Numbered from the stretch's first letter, positions 48,931-58,389 are shown. The stretch: DNA of 64,000 nucleotides from Hominenteromicrobium sp900549945 (GCA_902472305.1 CABRNK010000001.1:124001-188000), one strand, 5' to 3'. Made by a program: numbers and translations. The notes: generated by a model from the letters alone, not told the origin.

Positions 48931-49902
48931 ATGTCGACTAAATCTGCGGCGCTGGAAAAGGAAATGCAGGCGCGCACGACGAAGCCGAAAAAGTGGCTGC
49001 GCTTCTACCGCTGCATCCCGCTTTATCTGATGTTCCTGCCGGGTGCGCTGTACCTCCTTATGGACAAGTACCTGCCGATGACCGGCCTGATCATCGCCTT
49101 TAAAAGGGTCAACTGGCGCAAGGGCATTCTGGCCAGCGACTGGGTGGGTTTCAGCAACTTTACCTACCTTTTCAAGACGAAGGACGCCGTCACCATCACG
49201 CGCAACACGGTTTTGTACAACGTGGCCTTCATCGTTCTGGGCACAGTGCTTGCGATCACGATCGCGATCCTGCTGAACGAGATCACGAGCAAAAAGATGA
49301 AGCAGGTATACCAGACGATTATCCTGCTGCCGTACCTGATTTCGATCATCGTCGTCAGCTATCTGGTGTTCGCGCTGCTCAGCTCGGAGACGGGCTTCAT
49401 CAACAACACGGTTCTGAAAGCCTTTGGCGCCGAGCCGATTTCGTGGTATACCGAGCCGAAATACTGGCCGTTCATTCTCGTCATTGTCCACCTGTGGAAG
49501 GTGTTCGGCTACGACTGCATCCTCTATTATGCGACGCTCGTCGGCATCGATCAGGGCTATTATGAGGCGGCCGTCATCGACGGCGCGAACCGCTGGCAGC
49601 AGATTTGGAACGTCACGATCCCGAACCTCCTGCCCACGATCATCACGCTGACGCTGATGGCGATCGGCAAGATCTTCTATTCGGACTTCGGCCTGTTCTA
49701 TCAGGTGCCGATGGATTCCGGCCCGCTGATCGACGTTACGAGCACCATTGACACATACGTCTACCGCGCGCTCGTCACGCTGAACGACATCCCGATGTCC
49801 TCGGCCGCCGGCGTTTACCAGAGCGTAGTCGGCTTTGTCCTCGTTCTTCTCGCCAACTGGGGCGTCAAGAAGATCGGCGGCGAAGAAAACGGATTGTTCT
49901 GA
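48931..49902 (+). CDS. ABC transporter permease, LplB-type
   Basis: A 323-residue inner-membrane permease with about six helices, including LYLMFLPGALYLLMDKYLPM and IITLTLMAIGKIFYSDFGLF. The cytoplasmic EAA loop that docks to the ATPase is YYEAAVIDGANRWQQIWNVT near residue 210. I chose the ATG at 48931, which has AAAGGGG 9 bases before it, over the longer frame. It pairs with the permease 18 bp downstream. Confidence 0.95.
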   Translation: MSTKSAALEKEMQARTTKPKKWLRFYRCIPLYLMFLPGALYLLMDKYLPMTGLIIAFKRVNWRKGILASDWVGFSNFTYLFKTKDAVTITRNTVLYNVAFIVLGTVLAITIAILLNEITSKKMKQVYQTIILLPYLISIIVVSYLVFALLSSETGFINNTVLKAFGAEPISWYTEPKYWPFILVIVHLWKVFGYDCILYYATLVGIDQGYYEAAVIDGANRWQQIWNVTIPNLLPTIITLTLMAIGKIFYSDFGLFYQVPMDSGPLIDVTSTIDTYVYRALVTLNDIPMSSAAGVYQSVVGFVLVLLANWGVKKIGGEENGLF

Positions 49903-49920
49903 TAAGGAGGGGAAATCACT

Positions 49921-50811
49921 ATGGTCGAAAAGAATAAGAGCTTTCAGGTCGGCGCGCATATCGTGATGGTATTCCTCTCGCTGTGCTGTATCCTTCCGTT
50001 TGTGCTGCTGATCGCTTCCTCCTTCACGGATGAAAACGAGCTGATCCGCAGCGGCTATTCATTCATTCCCGCGAAGTTCAGCCTTGACGCGTACGCCTAT
50101 ATGTTCAAGAGCAGCAATAAGATCTTCAACGCGTACGGCATCACGATTCTCGTGACGGTCATCGGCACGGTTGCCGGCCTCGCGATGACGGTGCTCATGG
50201 CGTATCCGCTTTCCCGCCGCGACCTGCCCGGCCGCAACGGCCTCGCGTTCTACGTGTTCTTCACGATGCTGTTCTCCGGCGGCCTCGTGCCGACCTACAT
50301 GATGTACACGCGCTACATCAAGGTGAGCAGCACCATTTGGGCGCTGATCGTGCCGTCGCTGCTCGTCAACGCGTTCTATGTCATCATGATGCGCACGTAT
50401 TTCAACACAAATATCCCGGACGCGGTCATCGAGGCCGCGCGCATCGACGGCGCGGGTGAGTTCCGTATCCTCGGCACGGTCGTGATCCCGATGAGCGTCC
50501 CGATGATCGCGACGATGACGCTGCTGATCGGCCTTTCCTACTGGAACGACTGGAAAAACGGTCTCTACTACCTCCAGCAGTCCAAGAGCCTGTACAGTAT
50601 ACAGGTGCTTCTAAACGAGATGCTGCGCGACGTGCAGGCGCTGAAAAGCGGCATGGACGCAGCCTCCGCGGCCGAGATCGCGGCAACGATGCCGAGCACC
50701 GGCATCCGCATGGCGATCGCCGTCGTCGGCGTTCTCCCGGTCCTCATCGTGTACCCGTTCTTCCAGAAGTATTTCGTCAAGGGCATCACGATCGGCGCAG
50801 TCAAGGGCTGA
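49921..50811 (+). CDS. ABC transporter permease, YtcP/LplC-type
   Basis: A 296-residue permease with about six membrane helices (for example IVMVFLSLCCILPFVLLIAS and FYVFFTMLFSGGLVPTYMMY). The EAA loop is DAVIEAARIDGAGEFRILGT near residue 173. It is the second permease half for the oligosaccharide importer. AAGGAGGGGAA precedes the ATG. It ends the operon. Confidence 0.95.
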   Translation: MVEKNKSFQVGAHIVMVFLSLCCILPFVLLIASSFTDENELIRSGYSFIPAKFSLDAYAYMFKSSNKIFNAYGITILVTVIGTVAGLAMTVLMAYPLSRRDLPGRNGLAFYVFFTMLFSGGLVPTYMMYTRYIKVSSTIWALIVPSLLVNAFYVIMMRTYFNTNIPDAVIEAARIDGAGEFRILGTVVIPMSVPMIATMTLLIGLSYWNDWKNGLYYLQQSKSLYSIQVLLNEMLRDVQALKSGMDAASAAEIAATMPSTGIRMAIAVVGVLPVLIVYPFFQKYFVKGITIGAVKG

Positions 50812-50922
50812 TTTAAGTCCCTGCAATATAAAACAGCAAAAAAGGCTTCCCGGCTGGGAGGGGCTTCCCGAGATTGTACGGACGGTAAGAAAGAGCCCCA
50901 GTGCAGGAATATTTGAATTTAG

Positions 50923-50960
50923 CAGGAGTGACACAGCATAAGCGGTGCCACTCCTGTTTC
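50923..50960 (+). terminator. Terminator of sugar importer operon
   Basis: CAGGAGTG (50923-50930) pairs with CACTCCTG (50949-50956), extended by further pairs toward the loop, then TTTCC. It is about 110 bp after the last permease. Confidence 0.65.
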
Positions 50961-51129
50961 CATTTGGATGCGCGCATGGCTGGGCTGCAATTATCGCATT
51001 CGCTTCGTGGAACGAGTTGGGTTTGCCGGTAGATACAATTTGCTTTCGGAATAGAGGAGGAGTTTTCCGCTATAGCAATACCCCGTGCAGTTATTATTTC
51101 AGGAAAAACAAAAAAATTTCAAAAAAGAC

Positions 51130-51158
51130 TTGCAATTTCCGATGAGATGTTATATAAT
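51130..51158 (+). promoter_or_regulatory. Sigma-A promoter of tRNA-Val
   Basis: TTGCAA (51130-51135), a 17-bp spacer and TATAAT (51153-51158), 19 bp before the tRNA. Confidence 0.85.
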
Positions 51159-51177
51159 ATCTGAGCAACAGAAAATT

Positions 51178-51254
51178 GGGCGCTTAGCTCAGCTGGCTAG
51201 AGCACCTGCTTGACGTGCAGGGGGTCAGCGGTTCAAGTCCGTTAGCGCCCACCA
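51178..51254 (+). tRNA. tRNA-Val (GAC)
   Basis: A 77-nt tRNA including encoded CCA. The acceptor stem GGGCGCT pairs with AGCGCCC, the D arm is GCTCAGCTGGCTAGAGC, the anticodon stem CCTGC/GCAGG carries loop TTGACGT (anticodon GAC, valine), and the T arm holds GTTCAAGTC. All arms pair. It reads GUC/GUU codons. Confidence 0.96.
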
Positions 51255-51256
51255 AA

Positions 51257-51299
51257 AGAATCAGCGATGATGTTTTTCATTACCGCTGATTCTTTTTTG
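51257..51299 (+). terminator. Terminator after tRNA-Val
   Basis: AGAATCAGCG (51257-51266) pairs with CGCTGATTCT (51284-51293), followed by six T. Confidence 0.9.
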
Positions 51300-51682
51300 A
51301 TTTACGCCCTGCGGGCAAGCAAGGCGGTACCGTGCAAAACGAGTAAGGCACCGAATTGGCTTGTCCTGCAATGCCAAGCAGCCGGAAAATATCATAGAGA
51401 GCGCATTCACTCTATTGGATTTTCGTGGGAACAGGGCATGCAGAAATTCAGTGATGGCCTATGATTTCTTCACAGCTCGGGAGCCGGCTGAAGATCTCAG
51501 CCACATGCGGGAAGATCTGCTGGCCGCGGTAAAGATTTCGGAAAACAGGTGTAATCCTCAGAGAGCGAGGCGGCCTATGGATTTATAGGCCGCCTCGCGT
51601 ATCCCAGCATATACGCGCATTTCACTTAAAATTTTTGTTTTTTAAATTTTCTTACAAAAGTCATAAGAATGGTGTTTGCCTA
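51300..51682. other. Non-coding region with possible gene remnant
   Basis: A short frame (about 51390-51588) reads SVMAYDFFTAREPAEDL and DLLAAVKISENR but has no start or ribosome site. It runs into a 14-bp perfect hairpin GCGAGGCGGCCTAT/ATAGGCCGCCTCGC (51565-51598) that lacks a T run. The location next to a tRNA 3' end would suit a decayed insertion, but no repeat of the tRNA end was found. Confidence 0.35.
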
Positions 51683-51711
51683 TTGTTTCTTCGTGCGGGC
51701 TGCCGTATAAT
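51683..51711 (+). promoter_or_regulatory. Sigma-A promoter of glycosyltransferase
   Basis: TTGTTT (51683-51688), a 17-bp spacer and TATAAT (51706-51711). Directly after it, TGTAAAC occurs twice in tandem (51711-51724) and TGTGAAC at 51729-51735, possibly an operator. Confidence 0.78.
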
Positions 51712-51836
51712 GTAAACTGTAAACAGAGTGTGAACGAAAATTCTGCTCTGTGCTTTGAAAAGGGAGATTTTAATTCGGAGCACAAGACCACGGCCTTGCC
51801 CGCTGCGGGCAGGCATGAAGGAGACGACGTCTATCT

Positions 51837-53099
51837 ATGAAAACGCTTTCCTACATCAATTTCATTATTTCCATCCTATTTATGGCGTGCTACGCGTATC
51901 AGGCGGTTTATCTCGCCGTTTCACTCTGCCGCAGGCAGAAGGTGTTCACGGCGAAAAAGAACCACCGCTACGCCGTTTTGATTGCGGCGCGCAATGAGGA
52001 GGCCGTCATCGCGCAGCTTATCGAGAGCGTGCGCGGGCAGTCGTACCCCTCGGAGCTTGTGGATATTTTCGTCGTGGCGGACAACTGCACGGACCGCACC
52101 GCGGCTGTGGCGCGCGCGGCGGGCGCCGTCGTTTTCGAGCGGCAGGACCAGTACGCCGTCGGCAAGGGCTACGCGCTGAAATTCCTCCTGCACGAGATTT
52201 TCGAGCAGTACGGCGAAAATACCTTTGAAGGCTTTTTCGTGTTCGACGCGGACAACATCCTCGACGAGCGCTTCATCGAGGAGATGAACAAGGTGTTCGA
52301 TTCGGGCTATGAGGTCGTTACGAGCTACCGCAACTCGAAAAATTTCGGCGATAACTGGATCAGCGCGGGCTACTCGCTCTTTTTCCTGCGCGAGGCCACC
52401 CAGCTCAACCGGCCGCGCATGATGCTCGGTACGAGCAGCTGCGTATCGGGCACAGGCTTTCTCTTCAGCAGCCGCATCGCCCGCCAGAACGGCGGCTGGA
52501 AACATTTCCTGCTGACCGAGGATTTTGAATTTACCGTGGACTGCATCCTCCATAACACGCCGGTCGGCTACTGCGAAAGCGCCGTGATCTACGACGAGCA
52601 GCCGACGAAGCTCGGCCAATCGCTGATGCAGCGCGCGCGGTGGATCAAAGGCTACTTGCAGGTGTTCAGCCGCTACGGCTTCAAGATGTTCCGCAAGATG
52701 GTTGTGGACGGCAGCTTCGCCTGCTTCGACATGATTATGAACAACATCCCATGTCTCGTGCTGACCTGCGCGACGCTGATCTTCAACGCGATCATGGTGG
52801 TCGCCGGCTTTGTGATGCGCACGCCGGACATGAACGTCTGCATCCTCTCCGTTGTGACGGGGCTTGTGGGCTCGATGATGACGCTCTGGTTCGTCGGCGG
52901 CGTCACCTGCATCACCCAGCGCAGGAACATCCACGCCTCCACGAAGATGAAGGTTGTCGGCGTGCTTCTGTTCCCGCTGTTCGTCTTTACGTATGCGATT
53001 TCGATGGTCTATGCGGTGTTCACGAACATCGAGTGGAAGCCGATCAAGCACACGGTGGCGCTCAGCGCGGAGGAGATCCGCAACCTGCGGAAAAAATAG
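51837..53099 (+). CDS. Membrane glycosyltransferase family 2
   Basis: A 420-residue processive-type glycosyltransferase resembling poly-N-acetylglucosamine, cellulose or hyaluronan synthases. An N-terminal membrane helix (residues 6-28) precedes the GT-A domain: YAVLIAARNEEAVIAQLIES, VVADNCTDRTAAVARAAG, DxD motif as FVFDADNILDE near residue 138, LLTEDFEFTVD (catalytic acidic residue), and QRARW near 265. Three or four C-terminal helices follow. It most likely makes or modifies a surface polysaccharide. The start is ATG 51837, with weak GGAGACG before it. No partner polysaccharide genes adjoin it. Confidence 0.9.
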   Translation: MKTLSYINFIISILFMACYAYQAVYLAVSLCRRQKVFTAKKNHRYAVLIAARNEEAVIAQLIESVRGQSYPSELVDIFVVADNCTDRTAAVARAAGAVVFERQDQYAVGKGYALKFLLHEIFEQYGENTFEGFFVFDADNILDERFIEEMNKVFDSGYEVVTSYRNSKNFGDNWISAGYSLFFLREATQLNRPRMMLGTSSCVSGTGFLFSSRIARQNGGWKHFLLTEDFEFTVDCILHNTPVGYCESAVIYDEQPTKLGQSLMQRARWIKGYLQVFSRYGFKMFRKMVVDGSFACFDMIMNNIPCLVLTCATLIFNAIMVVAGFVMRTPDMNVCILSVVTGLVGSMMTLWFVGGVTCITQRRNIHASTKMKVVGVLLFPLFVFTYAISMVYAVFTNIEWKPIKHTVALSAEEIRNLRKK

Positions 53100-53145
53100 C
53101 ACAAAATTGCCCGAAAAAGCGACGGCCTTTTTTAAAAATCTATAT

Positions 53146-53174
53146 TTGATTCTATACGGCGCCTGTGATAAAAT
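53146..53174 (+). promoter_or_regulatory. Possible promoter of purL inside terminator
   Basis: TTGATT (53146-53151), a 17-bp spacer and TAAAAT (53169-53174). The -10 lies within the left arm of the glycosyltransferase terminator, so use as a promoter is uncertain. Confidence 0.4.
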
Positions 53175-53208
53175 AAAAGCGGATTATTTTGTCACAGGCG
53201 CTGTTTTT
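53159..53208 (+). terminator. Terminator after glycosyltransferase
   Basis: GCGCCTGTGA-AAAATA pairs with TATTTT-TCACAGGCGC (53159-53201), with single-base bulges, followed by TGTTTTT. Confidence 0.88.
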
Positions 53209-53331
53209 CTGCGCCGGGGCCGGTGCGGAGGGAATGCCGGCCCCGGTGTGCGGCCCTGTGACATTCACGGCCACAGGACCGCGGGCGCTGCCCTATAAGC
53301 CCGCCAAAATTCAAAAAGGAAGGAATTTACT
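53209..53331 (+). promoter_or_regulatory. Structured leader of purL
   Basis: It contains CCGGGGCCGG/CCGGCCCCGG (53214-53246) and CCTGTG/CACAGG (53255-53277) hairpins before AAAAGGAAGGAA. No purine riboswitch core was found. Confidence 0.5.
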
Positions 53332-56300
53332 ATGGTCACACGCGTATTTGTGGAGAAAAGAAAGGGGTTCGACGTCGAGGCGCGCCATATGATGGCGGAT
53401 CTGCGGCAAAACCTCGGCATCAAGGCGATCGAGGAGCTGCGCATTTTGAACCGCTACGATGTCTCCGGGCTTTCCGGCGCGGAGTTTGAGGCGGCGGCCC
53501 GCACGATCCTCTCCGAGCCGAACGTCGACAACGTCTACGGTGAGGACTACGCCGTCGGGGCGGACTACAAGGTTTTTGCAACGGAGTATCTGCCCGGTCA
53601 GTACGACCAGCGCGCCGATTCCGCTTCGCAGTGCGTGCAGCTTCTGACGCAGGGCGAGCGCCCGCAGGTGGCGTACGCGAAGGTGATCGCCGTAAAGGGC
53701 GACCTCACCGAGGCGGAGATGGACCGCATCAAGGGCTACATCGTCAACCCGGTCGAATCGCGGCTGGCCTCGATGGAAAAGCCCGAGAGCCTCGACATGA
53801 AGATCGACTACCCGGCGGACGTGAAGCGCGTGACCGGCATGATCGCATGGAGCGAGGAGGAGCTGAAGGCCTATTACGGCACCATGGGCTTCGCGATGAC
53901 GCTGGAGGACCTCGCCTTCTGCCGCGATTATTTCCGCGACGAGGAGCACCGCGACCCGACGGTCACGGAGCTGCGCGTGATCGATACCTACTGGAGCGAC
54001 CACTGCCGCCACACCACGTTTTTGACCCGCCTCAACAACATCGAGATCGAAAAGGGCAGGCTGAGCGGTGCGATCGAAAAGGCGCTCGGCGAGTATTTCG
54101 CGGCGCGCGAGGAGCTGTATGCCGGCAGAAACAAGCCGGTTTCGCTGATGGATATGGCGACGATCGGCACGAAATACCTCAAAAAGCACGGCATGGTCGA
54201 TAACCTCGACGAGAGCGACGAGATCAACGCGTGCTCCATCGAGGTGCCGGTCGAGATCGACGGAAAAACCGAGCAGTGGCTCGTGCAGTTTAAGAATGAA
54301 ACCCACAACCACCCGACGGAGATCGAGCCGTTCGGCGGCGCGGCGACGTGCCTCGGCGGCGCGATCCGCGACCCGCTTTCCGGCAGAGCCTACGTCTATC
54401 AGGCGATGCGCGTCACCGGCAGCGGCGACCCGACGGTGCCGTTTCAGGATACGCTCGAGGGAAAGCTGCCCTCGAGAAAGATCACGACGGGCGCGGCCGC
54501 GGGCTACTCGTCCTACGGCAACCAGATCGGCCTTGCGACCGGTCAGGTCACCGAGCTGTACGACCCCGGCTACGTCGCGAAGCGCATGGAGATCGGCGCG
54601 GTGATCGGCGCTTCCCCGAAGGCGAACGTCGTGCGCATGGAGCCGAAGCCCGGCGACATCATCGTGCTGCTCGGCGGCGCGACGGGCCGCGACGGCTGCG
54701 GCGGCGCGACCGGCTCCTCCAAGGCGCACACGCTCGAATCCATCGAGGTCTGCGGCGCGGAGGTGCAGAAGGGCAACCCGCCCACCGAGCGCAAGATTCA
54801 GCGCCTGTTCCGCAACCCGGCGGTTTCCACGCTGATCAAGCGCTGCAACGATTTCGGCGCCGGCGGCGTCTGCGTCGCGATCGGCGAGCTCGCGCCGGGC
54901 CTTGAGATCGATCTCAACAGGGTCCCGAAGAAGTACGAGGGCCTCGACGGCACCGAGCTCGCGATCTCCGAATCACAGGAGCGCATGGCCGTCGTGCTCG
55001 ACCCGAAGGATGTCGACGCGTTCCGCGCGGCCGCGCAGGAGGAGAACCTCGACGCGCAGGTTGTCGCGGTCGTCACGGCGGAGCCGCGGCTCAAGATGGA
55101 GTGGCGCGGCGACCGCGTGGTCGATCTCAGCCGCGCGTTCCTCGATACGAACGGCGTGACGCAGAATGCGGATGCGTTCATCGCGGCGCCGGATGAGACG
55201 AAAAATTACAGAAACGCCGTTCCGGCCTGCCTCGCCGGCAAGCCGCTCGACGAGGCGTTCTGCGAAAACCTTGCCCGCCTCGAGGTCTGCGGCCAGAAGG
55301 GGCTTTCCGAGCGCTTCGATGCTTCGATCGGCGCCGGCACGGTCCTGATGCCGTTCGCGGGCAAATACCAGCTCACGCCGGAGGACGCGATGGTCGCGAA
55401 GATCCCGCTGCTTTCGGGCGAAACCGACGACGCAACCGCGATGGCGTACGGCTACATCCCGGGCATCGCGCGCTTCTCGCCGTTCCACGGCGCGGCATAC
55501 GCGGTGGTGGAGAGCCTTTCGAAGCTCGCCGCCGTCGGCGCGGACCCGATGCAGGCGCGGCTGACGTTTCAGGAGTATTTCGAGCGCCTGCACGACAAGC
55601 CGGAGCGCTGGGGCAAGCCGGCCGCGGCGCTGCTCGGCGCGCTGACCGCGCAGCTCAACCTTGGCCTGCCGTCGATCGGCGGCAAGGACAGCATGTCCGG
55701 CTCGTTTGAGGACCTCGACGTGCCGCCGACGCTTGTCAGCTTCGCCGTCACGATGACAACGGCGAGCGGAACGGTTTCGGGCGCGTTCAAGTACGCGGGC
55801 AACAGCGCGGTGCTGCTGCCGATTCCGGAGGACGAGGAAACCGGCCTGCCGAACTGGGAGGCGCTCAAGGCGTTCTACGGCGACGTGCTCGCCCTGATCG
55901 AGGACGGCGCGATCGTTTCCGCGCACGTCGTCAAGGAGGGCGGCGCGGCCGCGGCTGTCGCGAAGATGGCGTTCGGCAACAAGATGGGCTTTGTGTTCAA
56001 TACGGACGCCGAAGACCCGGCGTTGCTCTTCGCCCCGAAGGCCGGCGCGCTCGTCGTCGAGGTCGAGCAGGCGGCGCTCCGCGATGTGACGGAGAACCTG
56101 AACTGCGTCGTGCTCGGCATGATCAACGAATCGGGCAAGATTGAAATCGGCTGCAAGGCGCTCGGCGTGGACGACCTGATCGAGACGTGGAACGGCAAGC
56201 TCGAGAAAATTTTTGCGAATAAGGCGGAGACCGTCGCCGTAGAATATGACGTGCCGCTGCAGAACGAGAAGTACACCGGCTCCCCGGTCATCAAGACCGC

Positions 56301-57099
56301 GAAGCCGAAGGTGTTCATCCCGGTGTTCCCGGGCACGAACTGCGAGATCGACACAAAGCGCGCGTTTGAAAAGGCGGGCGCGGAGACCGAGATCCTCGTC
56401 GTGCAGAACCTCACGGCGAAGGACATCGAGTACACGATCGACCGCATGGAAAAGGCGATCCGCTCTTCACAGATCATCATGATCCCGGGCGGCTTCTCCG
56501 GCGGCGACGAGCCCGAGGGCTCGGGCAAATTCATCGCGACGACGTTCCGCAATCCGAAGATCGCACAGGCGGTTACGGATCTGCTCGAATCGCGCGACGG
56601 CCTGATGCTCGGTATCTGCAACGGCTTCCAGGCGCTCATCAAGCTCGGCCTTGTCACCTACGGAAAGATTGTCGATCTCAAGGACAACGACCCGACGCTG
56701 ACGTTCAACACGCTCGGCCGCCACGTCTCCCGCATGGTCTACACGCGCGTGACGAACACGAAGTCCCCGTGGCTCTCCGGCGTCAATGCCGGCGACGTGT
56801 TCGCGATCCCGGTCTCGCACGGCGAGGGCCGCTTCGTTGCGGACGACGCCGCGCTGAGGAGGCTGATCGAAAACGGCCAGATCGCGACGCAGTACACGAC
56901 GCCGTGCGGCAAGGTCAGCGGCGACATCACGTGGAACCCGAACGGCTCGGTCTGCGGCATCGAGGGCATCACAAGTCCGGACGGCCGTGTGTTCGGCAAA
57001 ATGGGCCACAGCGAGCGCAAGGGCGACAACCTGTACTTCAACGTGCCGGGCGAGAAGGACCAGCAGATCTTCGAGAGCGGCGTGCGCTACTTCAAGTAA
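53332..57099 (+). CDS. purL: Phosphoribosylformylglycinamidine synthase, single-chain
   Basis: A 1255-residue enzyme of de novo purine synthesis that converts FGAR, glutamine and ATP to FGAM. The N-terminal PurS-like part (VFVEKRKGFDVEARHM) is followed by the synthetase core: YWSDHCRHTTFLTRL near residue 220, FKNETHNHPTEIEPFGGAAT, GGATGRDGCGGATGSSK and SIGGKDSMSGSF. The C-terminal glutaminase has VFPGTNCEIDTKRAFEKAGA, MIPGGFSGGDEPEGSGKF and LGICNGFQALIKLG (nucleophile Cys), with His and Glu in SHGEGRF. The single long chain is the clostridial-type form; many Gram-positives use separate PurS, PurQ and PurL. AAGGAAGG precedes the ATG. Confidence 0.98.
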   Translation: MVTRVFVEKRKGFDVEARHMMADLRQNLGIKAIEELRILNRYDVSGLSGAEFEAAARTILSEPNVDNVYGEDYAVGADYKVFATEYLPGQYDQRADSASQCVQLLTQGERPQVAYAKVIAVKGDLTEAEMDRIKGYIVNPVESRLASMEKPESLDMKIDYPADVKRVTGMIAWSEEELKAYYGTMGFAMTLEDLAFCRDYFRDEEHRDPTVTELRVIDTYWSDHCRHTTFLTRLNNIEIEKGRLSGAIEKALGEYFAAREELYAGRNKPVSLMDMATIGTKYLKKHGMVDNLDESDEINACSIEVPVEIDGKTEQWLVQFKNETHNHPTEIEPFGGAATCLGGAIRDPLSGRAYVYQAMRVTGSGDPTVPFQDTLEGKLPSRKITTGAAAGYSSYGNQIGLATGQVTELYDPGYVAKRMEIGAVIGASPKANVVRMEPKPGDIIVLLGGATGRDGCGGATGSSKAHTLESIEVCGAEVQKGNPPTERKIQRLFRNPAVSTLIKRCNDFGAGGVCVAIGELAPGLEIDLNRVPKKYEGLDGTELAISESQERMAVVLDPKDVDAFRAAAQEENLDAQVVAVVTAEPRLKMEWRGDRVVDLSRAFLDTNGVTQNADAFIAAPDETKNYRNAVPACLAGKPLDEAFCENLARLEVCGQKGLSERFDASIGAGTVLMPFAGKYQLTPEDAMVAKIPLLSGETDDATAMAYGYIPGIARFSPFHGAAYAVVESLSKLAAVGADPMQARLTFQEYFERLHDKPERWGKPAAALLGALTAQLNLGLPSIGGKDSMSGSFEDLDVPPTLVSFAVTMTTASGTVSGAFKYAGNSAVLLPIPEDEETGLPNWEALKAFYGDVLALIEDGAIVSAHVVKEGGAAAAVAKMAFGNKMGFVFNTDAEDPALLFAPKAGALVVEVEQAALRDVTENLNCVVLGMINESGKIEIGCKALGVDDLIETWNGKLEKIFANKAETVAVEYDVPLQNEKYTGSPVIKTAKPKVFIPVFPGTNCEIDTKRAFEKAGAETEILVVQNLTAKDIEYTIDRMEKAIRSSQIIMIPGGFSGGDEPEGSGKFIATTFRNPKIAQAVTDLLESRDGLMLGICNGFQALIKLGLVTYGKIVDLKDNDPTLTFNTLGRHVSRMVYTRVTNTKSPWLSGVNAGDVFAIPVSHGEGRFVADDAALRRLIENGQIATQYTTPCGKVSGDITWNPNGSVCGIEGITSPDGRVFGKMGHSERKGDNLYFNVPGEKDQQIFESGVRYFK

Positions 57100-57116
57100 A
57101 GAATCATTGCAATACC

Positions 57117-57148
57117 GGCTTGCGCGGGCGCTTCTGTCCGCGCAAGCC
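57117..57148 (+). terminator. Hairpin between purL and alr
   Basis: GGCTTGCGCGG (57117-57127) pairs with CCGCGCAAGCC (57138-57148). Only TTATG follows, so it may be a processing or weak termination signal rather than a full terminator. Confidence 0.55.
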
Positions 57149-57171
57149 TTATGAATAAGGACGATTTGCTT

Positions 57172-58389
57172 ATGGATATTATGCAGAAAAGAACGTGGGC
57201 GGAGATCGACCTCGACGCCGCGGCGCACAACCTCGCGGAGATCCGCCGGCGCATCGGCGAAAAGACGATGCTGTGCTGTGTCATCAAGGCGGATGCCTAC
57301 GGCCACGGCGCGGTGCGCCTCGCGCGCGAATACGAGGCGCTCGGCGCGGATTGGCTCGCCGTCTCGAACATTGAGGAGGCGCTCCAGCTCCGCCGCGCGG
57401 GCGTTTCTCTGCCGCTGCTCGTGCTCGGCTACACGCCGCCGGAGGCCGCAGGGCAGCTTTCGGAGAACAACGTCTCGCAGTGCGCGTATTCCACGGCATA
57501 CTGTGCGGCGCTCTCCGAAAGCGCGGTGAAAAGCGGCGTTTCGGTCAAAATCCACGTCAAGGTGGATACCGGCATGAGCCGCCTCGGCTTTTACTTTCAG
57601 GATGCCGCGCGCGACACGGCGGCGGTCGGAGAGATCGCCGCGGCCTGCCGCCTGCCCGGCCTCGTGCCGGAGGGCATCTTCACGCACTTCGCGGTGGCGG
57701 ATGGCGGCGAGGCGGGCGAGGCGTTTACCGCGCGGCAGCTCGATTGCTTTGCGCAGCTCGTCGAATCGCTTGCGGGGGCGGGCGTCACGTTCCCGATCCG
57801 CCACTGCGCGAACAGCGGCGCGACGCTCGATTACCCCGAGAGCCACATGGACATGGTGCGCGCCGGCGTGATCCTCTACGGTCTCGAGCCCTCGGCGGAT
57901 GTGCTGCACCCCGGCGATTTCCGCCCGGTGCTGCGCCTTCGTTCTGTGATCTCGCACGTCAAGGCGGTCGAGCCCGGCTCGGACATCAGTTACGGCCGGA
58001 CGTACACGGCGCCGTCGCGCGTGCGCGTGGCGACGATCCCGATCGGCTATGCGGACGGCTACTCCCGCCAGCTTTCGAACCGCGGCAGCGTCCTCGTGCA
58101 CGGCGTGCGCTGCCCGATCCTCGGCAAGGTCTGCATGGACCAGTGCATGATCGACGTGACCGCGGTGCCTGCGGCGCAGGTCGGTGATGTCGTGACGCTG
58201 ATCGGCCGCGACGGTGACGAGGAGATCCGCGTTGACGAGCTTGCGGGCCTGCTGGATACGATCCATTACGAGATTGTCTGCGGTATCTCGAAGCGTGTGA
58301 CGCGCGTTTACACGAAGAACGGGCGCGAGGACAGCGTGTTCGACTGCATCCTCGATCTGCCCAGAAGCGGATCGGAAAGGACGGGCTGA
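57172..58389 (+). CDS. alr: Alanine racemase
   Basis: A 405-residue PLP enzyme interconverting L- and D-alanine for peptidoglycan. It opens MDIMQKRTWAEIDLDAAAHN; the PLP lysine lies in CCVIKADAYGHGAVRLA near residue 40. The C-terminal domain provides the catalytic tyrosine in VATIPIGYADGYSRQLS and the substrate motif GKVCMDQCMIDVT. I chose the ATG at 57172, which has AAGGACG 8-10 bases before it, over 57151, whose upstream is the hairpin foot. It ends 2 bp before the GNAT gene and is clearly cotranscribed with it. Confidence 0.96.
   Translation: MDIMQKRTWAEIDLDAAAHNLAEIRRRIGEKTMLCCVIKADAYGHGAVRLAREYEALGADWLAVSNIEEALQLRRAGVSLPLLVLGYTPPEAAGQLSENNVSQCAYSTAYCAALSESAVKSGVSVKIHVKVDTGMSRLGFYFQDAARDTAAVGEIAAACRLPGLVPEGIFTHFAVADGGEAGEAFTARQLDCFAQLVESLAGAGVTFPIRHCANSGATLDYPESHMDMVRAGVILYGLEPSADVLHPGDFRPVLRLRSVISHVKAVEPGSDISYGRTYTAPSRVRVATIPIGYADGYSRQLSNRGSVLVHGVRCPILGKVCMDQCMIDVTAVPAAQVGDVVTLIGRDGDEEIRVDELAGLLDTIHYEIVCGISKRVTRVYTKNGREDSVFDCILDLPRSGSERTG

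Noticed and set aside
51361..51588. 75-codon frame after tRNA-Val
   Set aside because: It begins with a TTG and no ribosome site and ends in a hairpin; retained only as a possible remnant.
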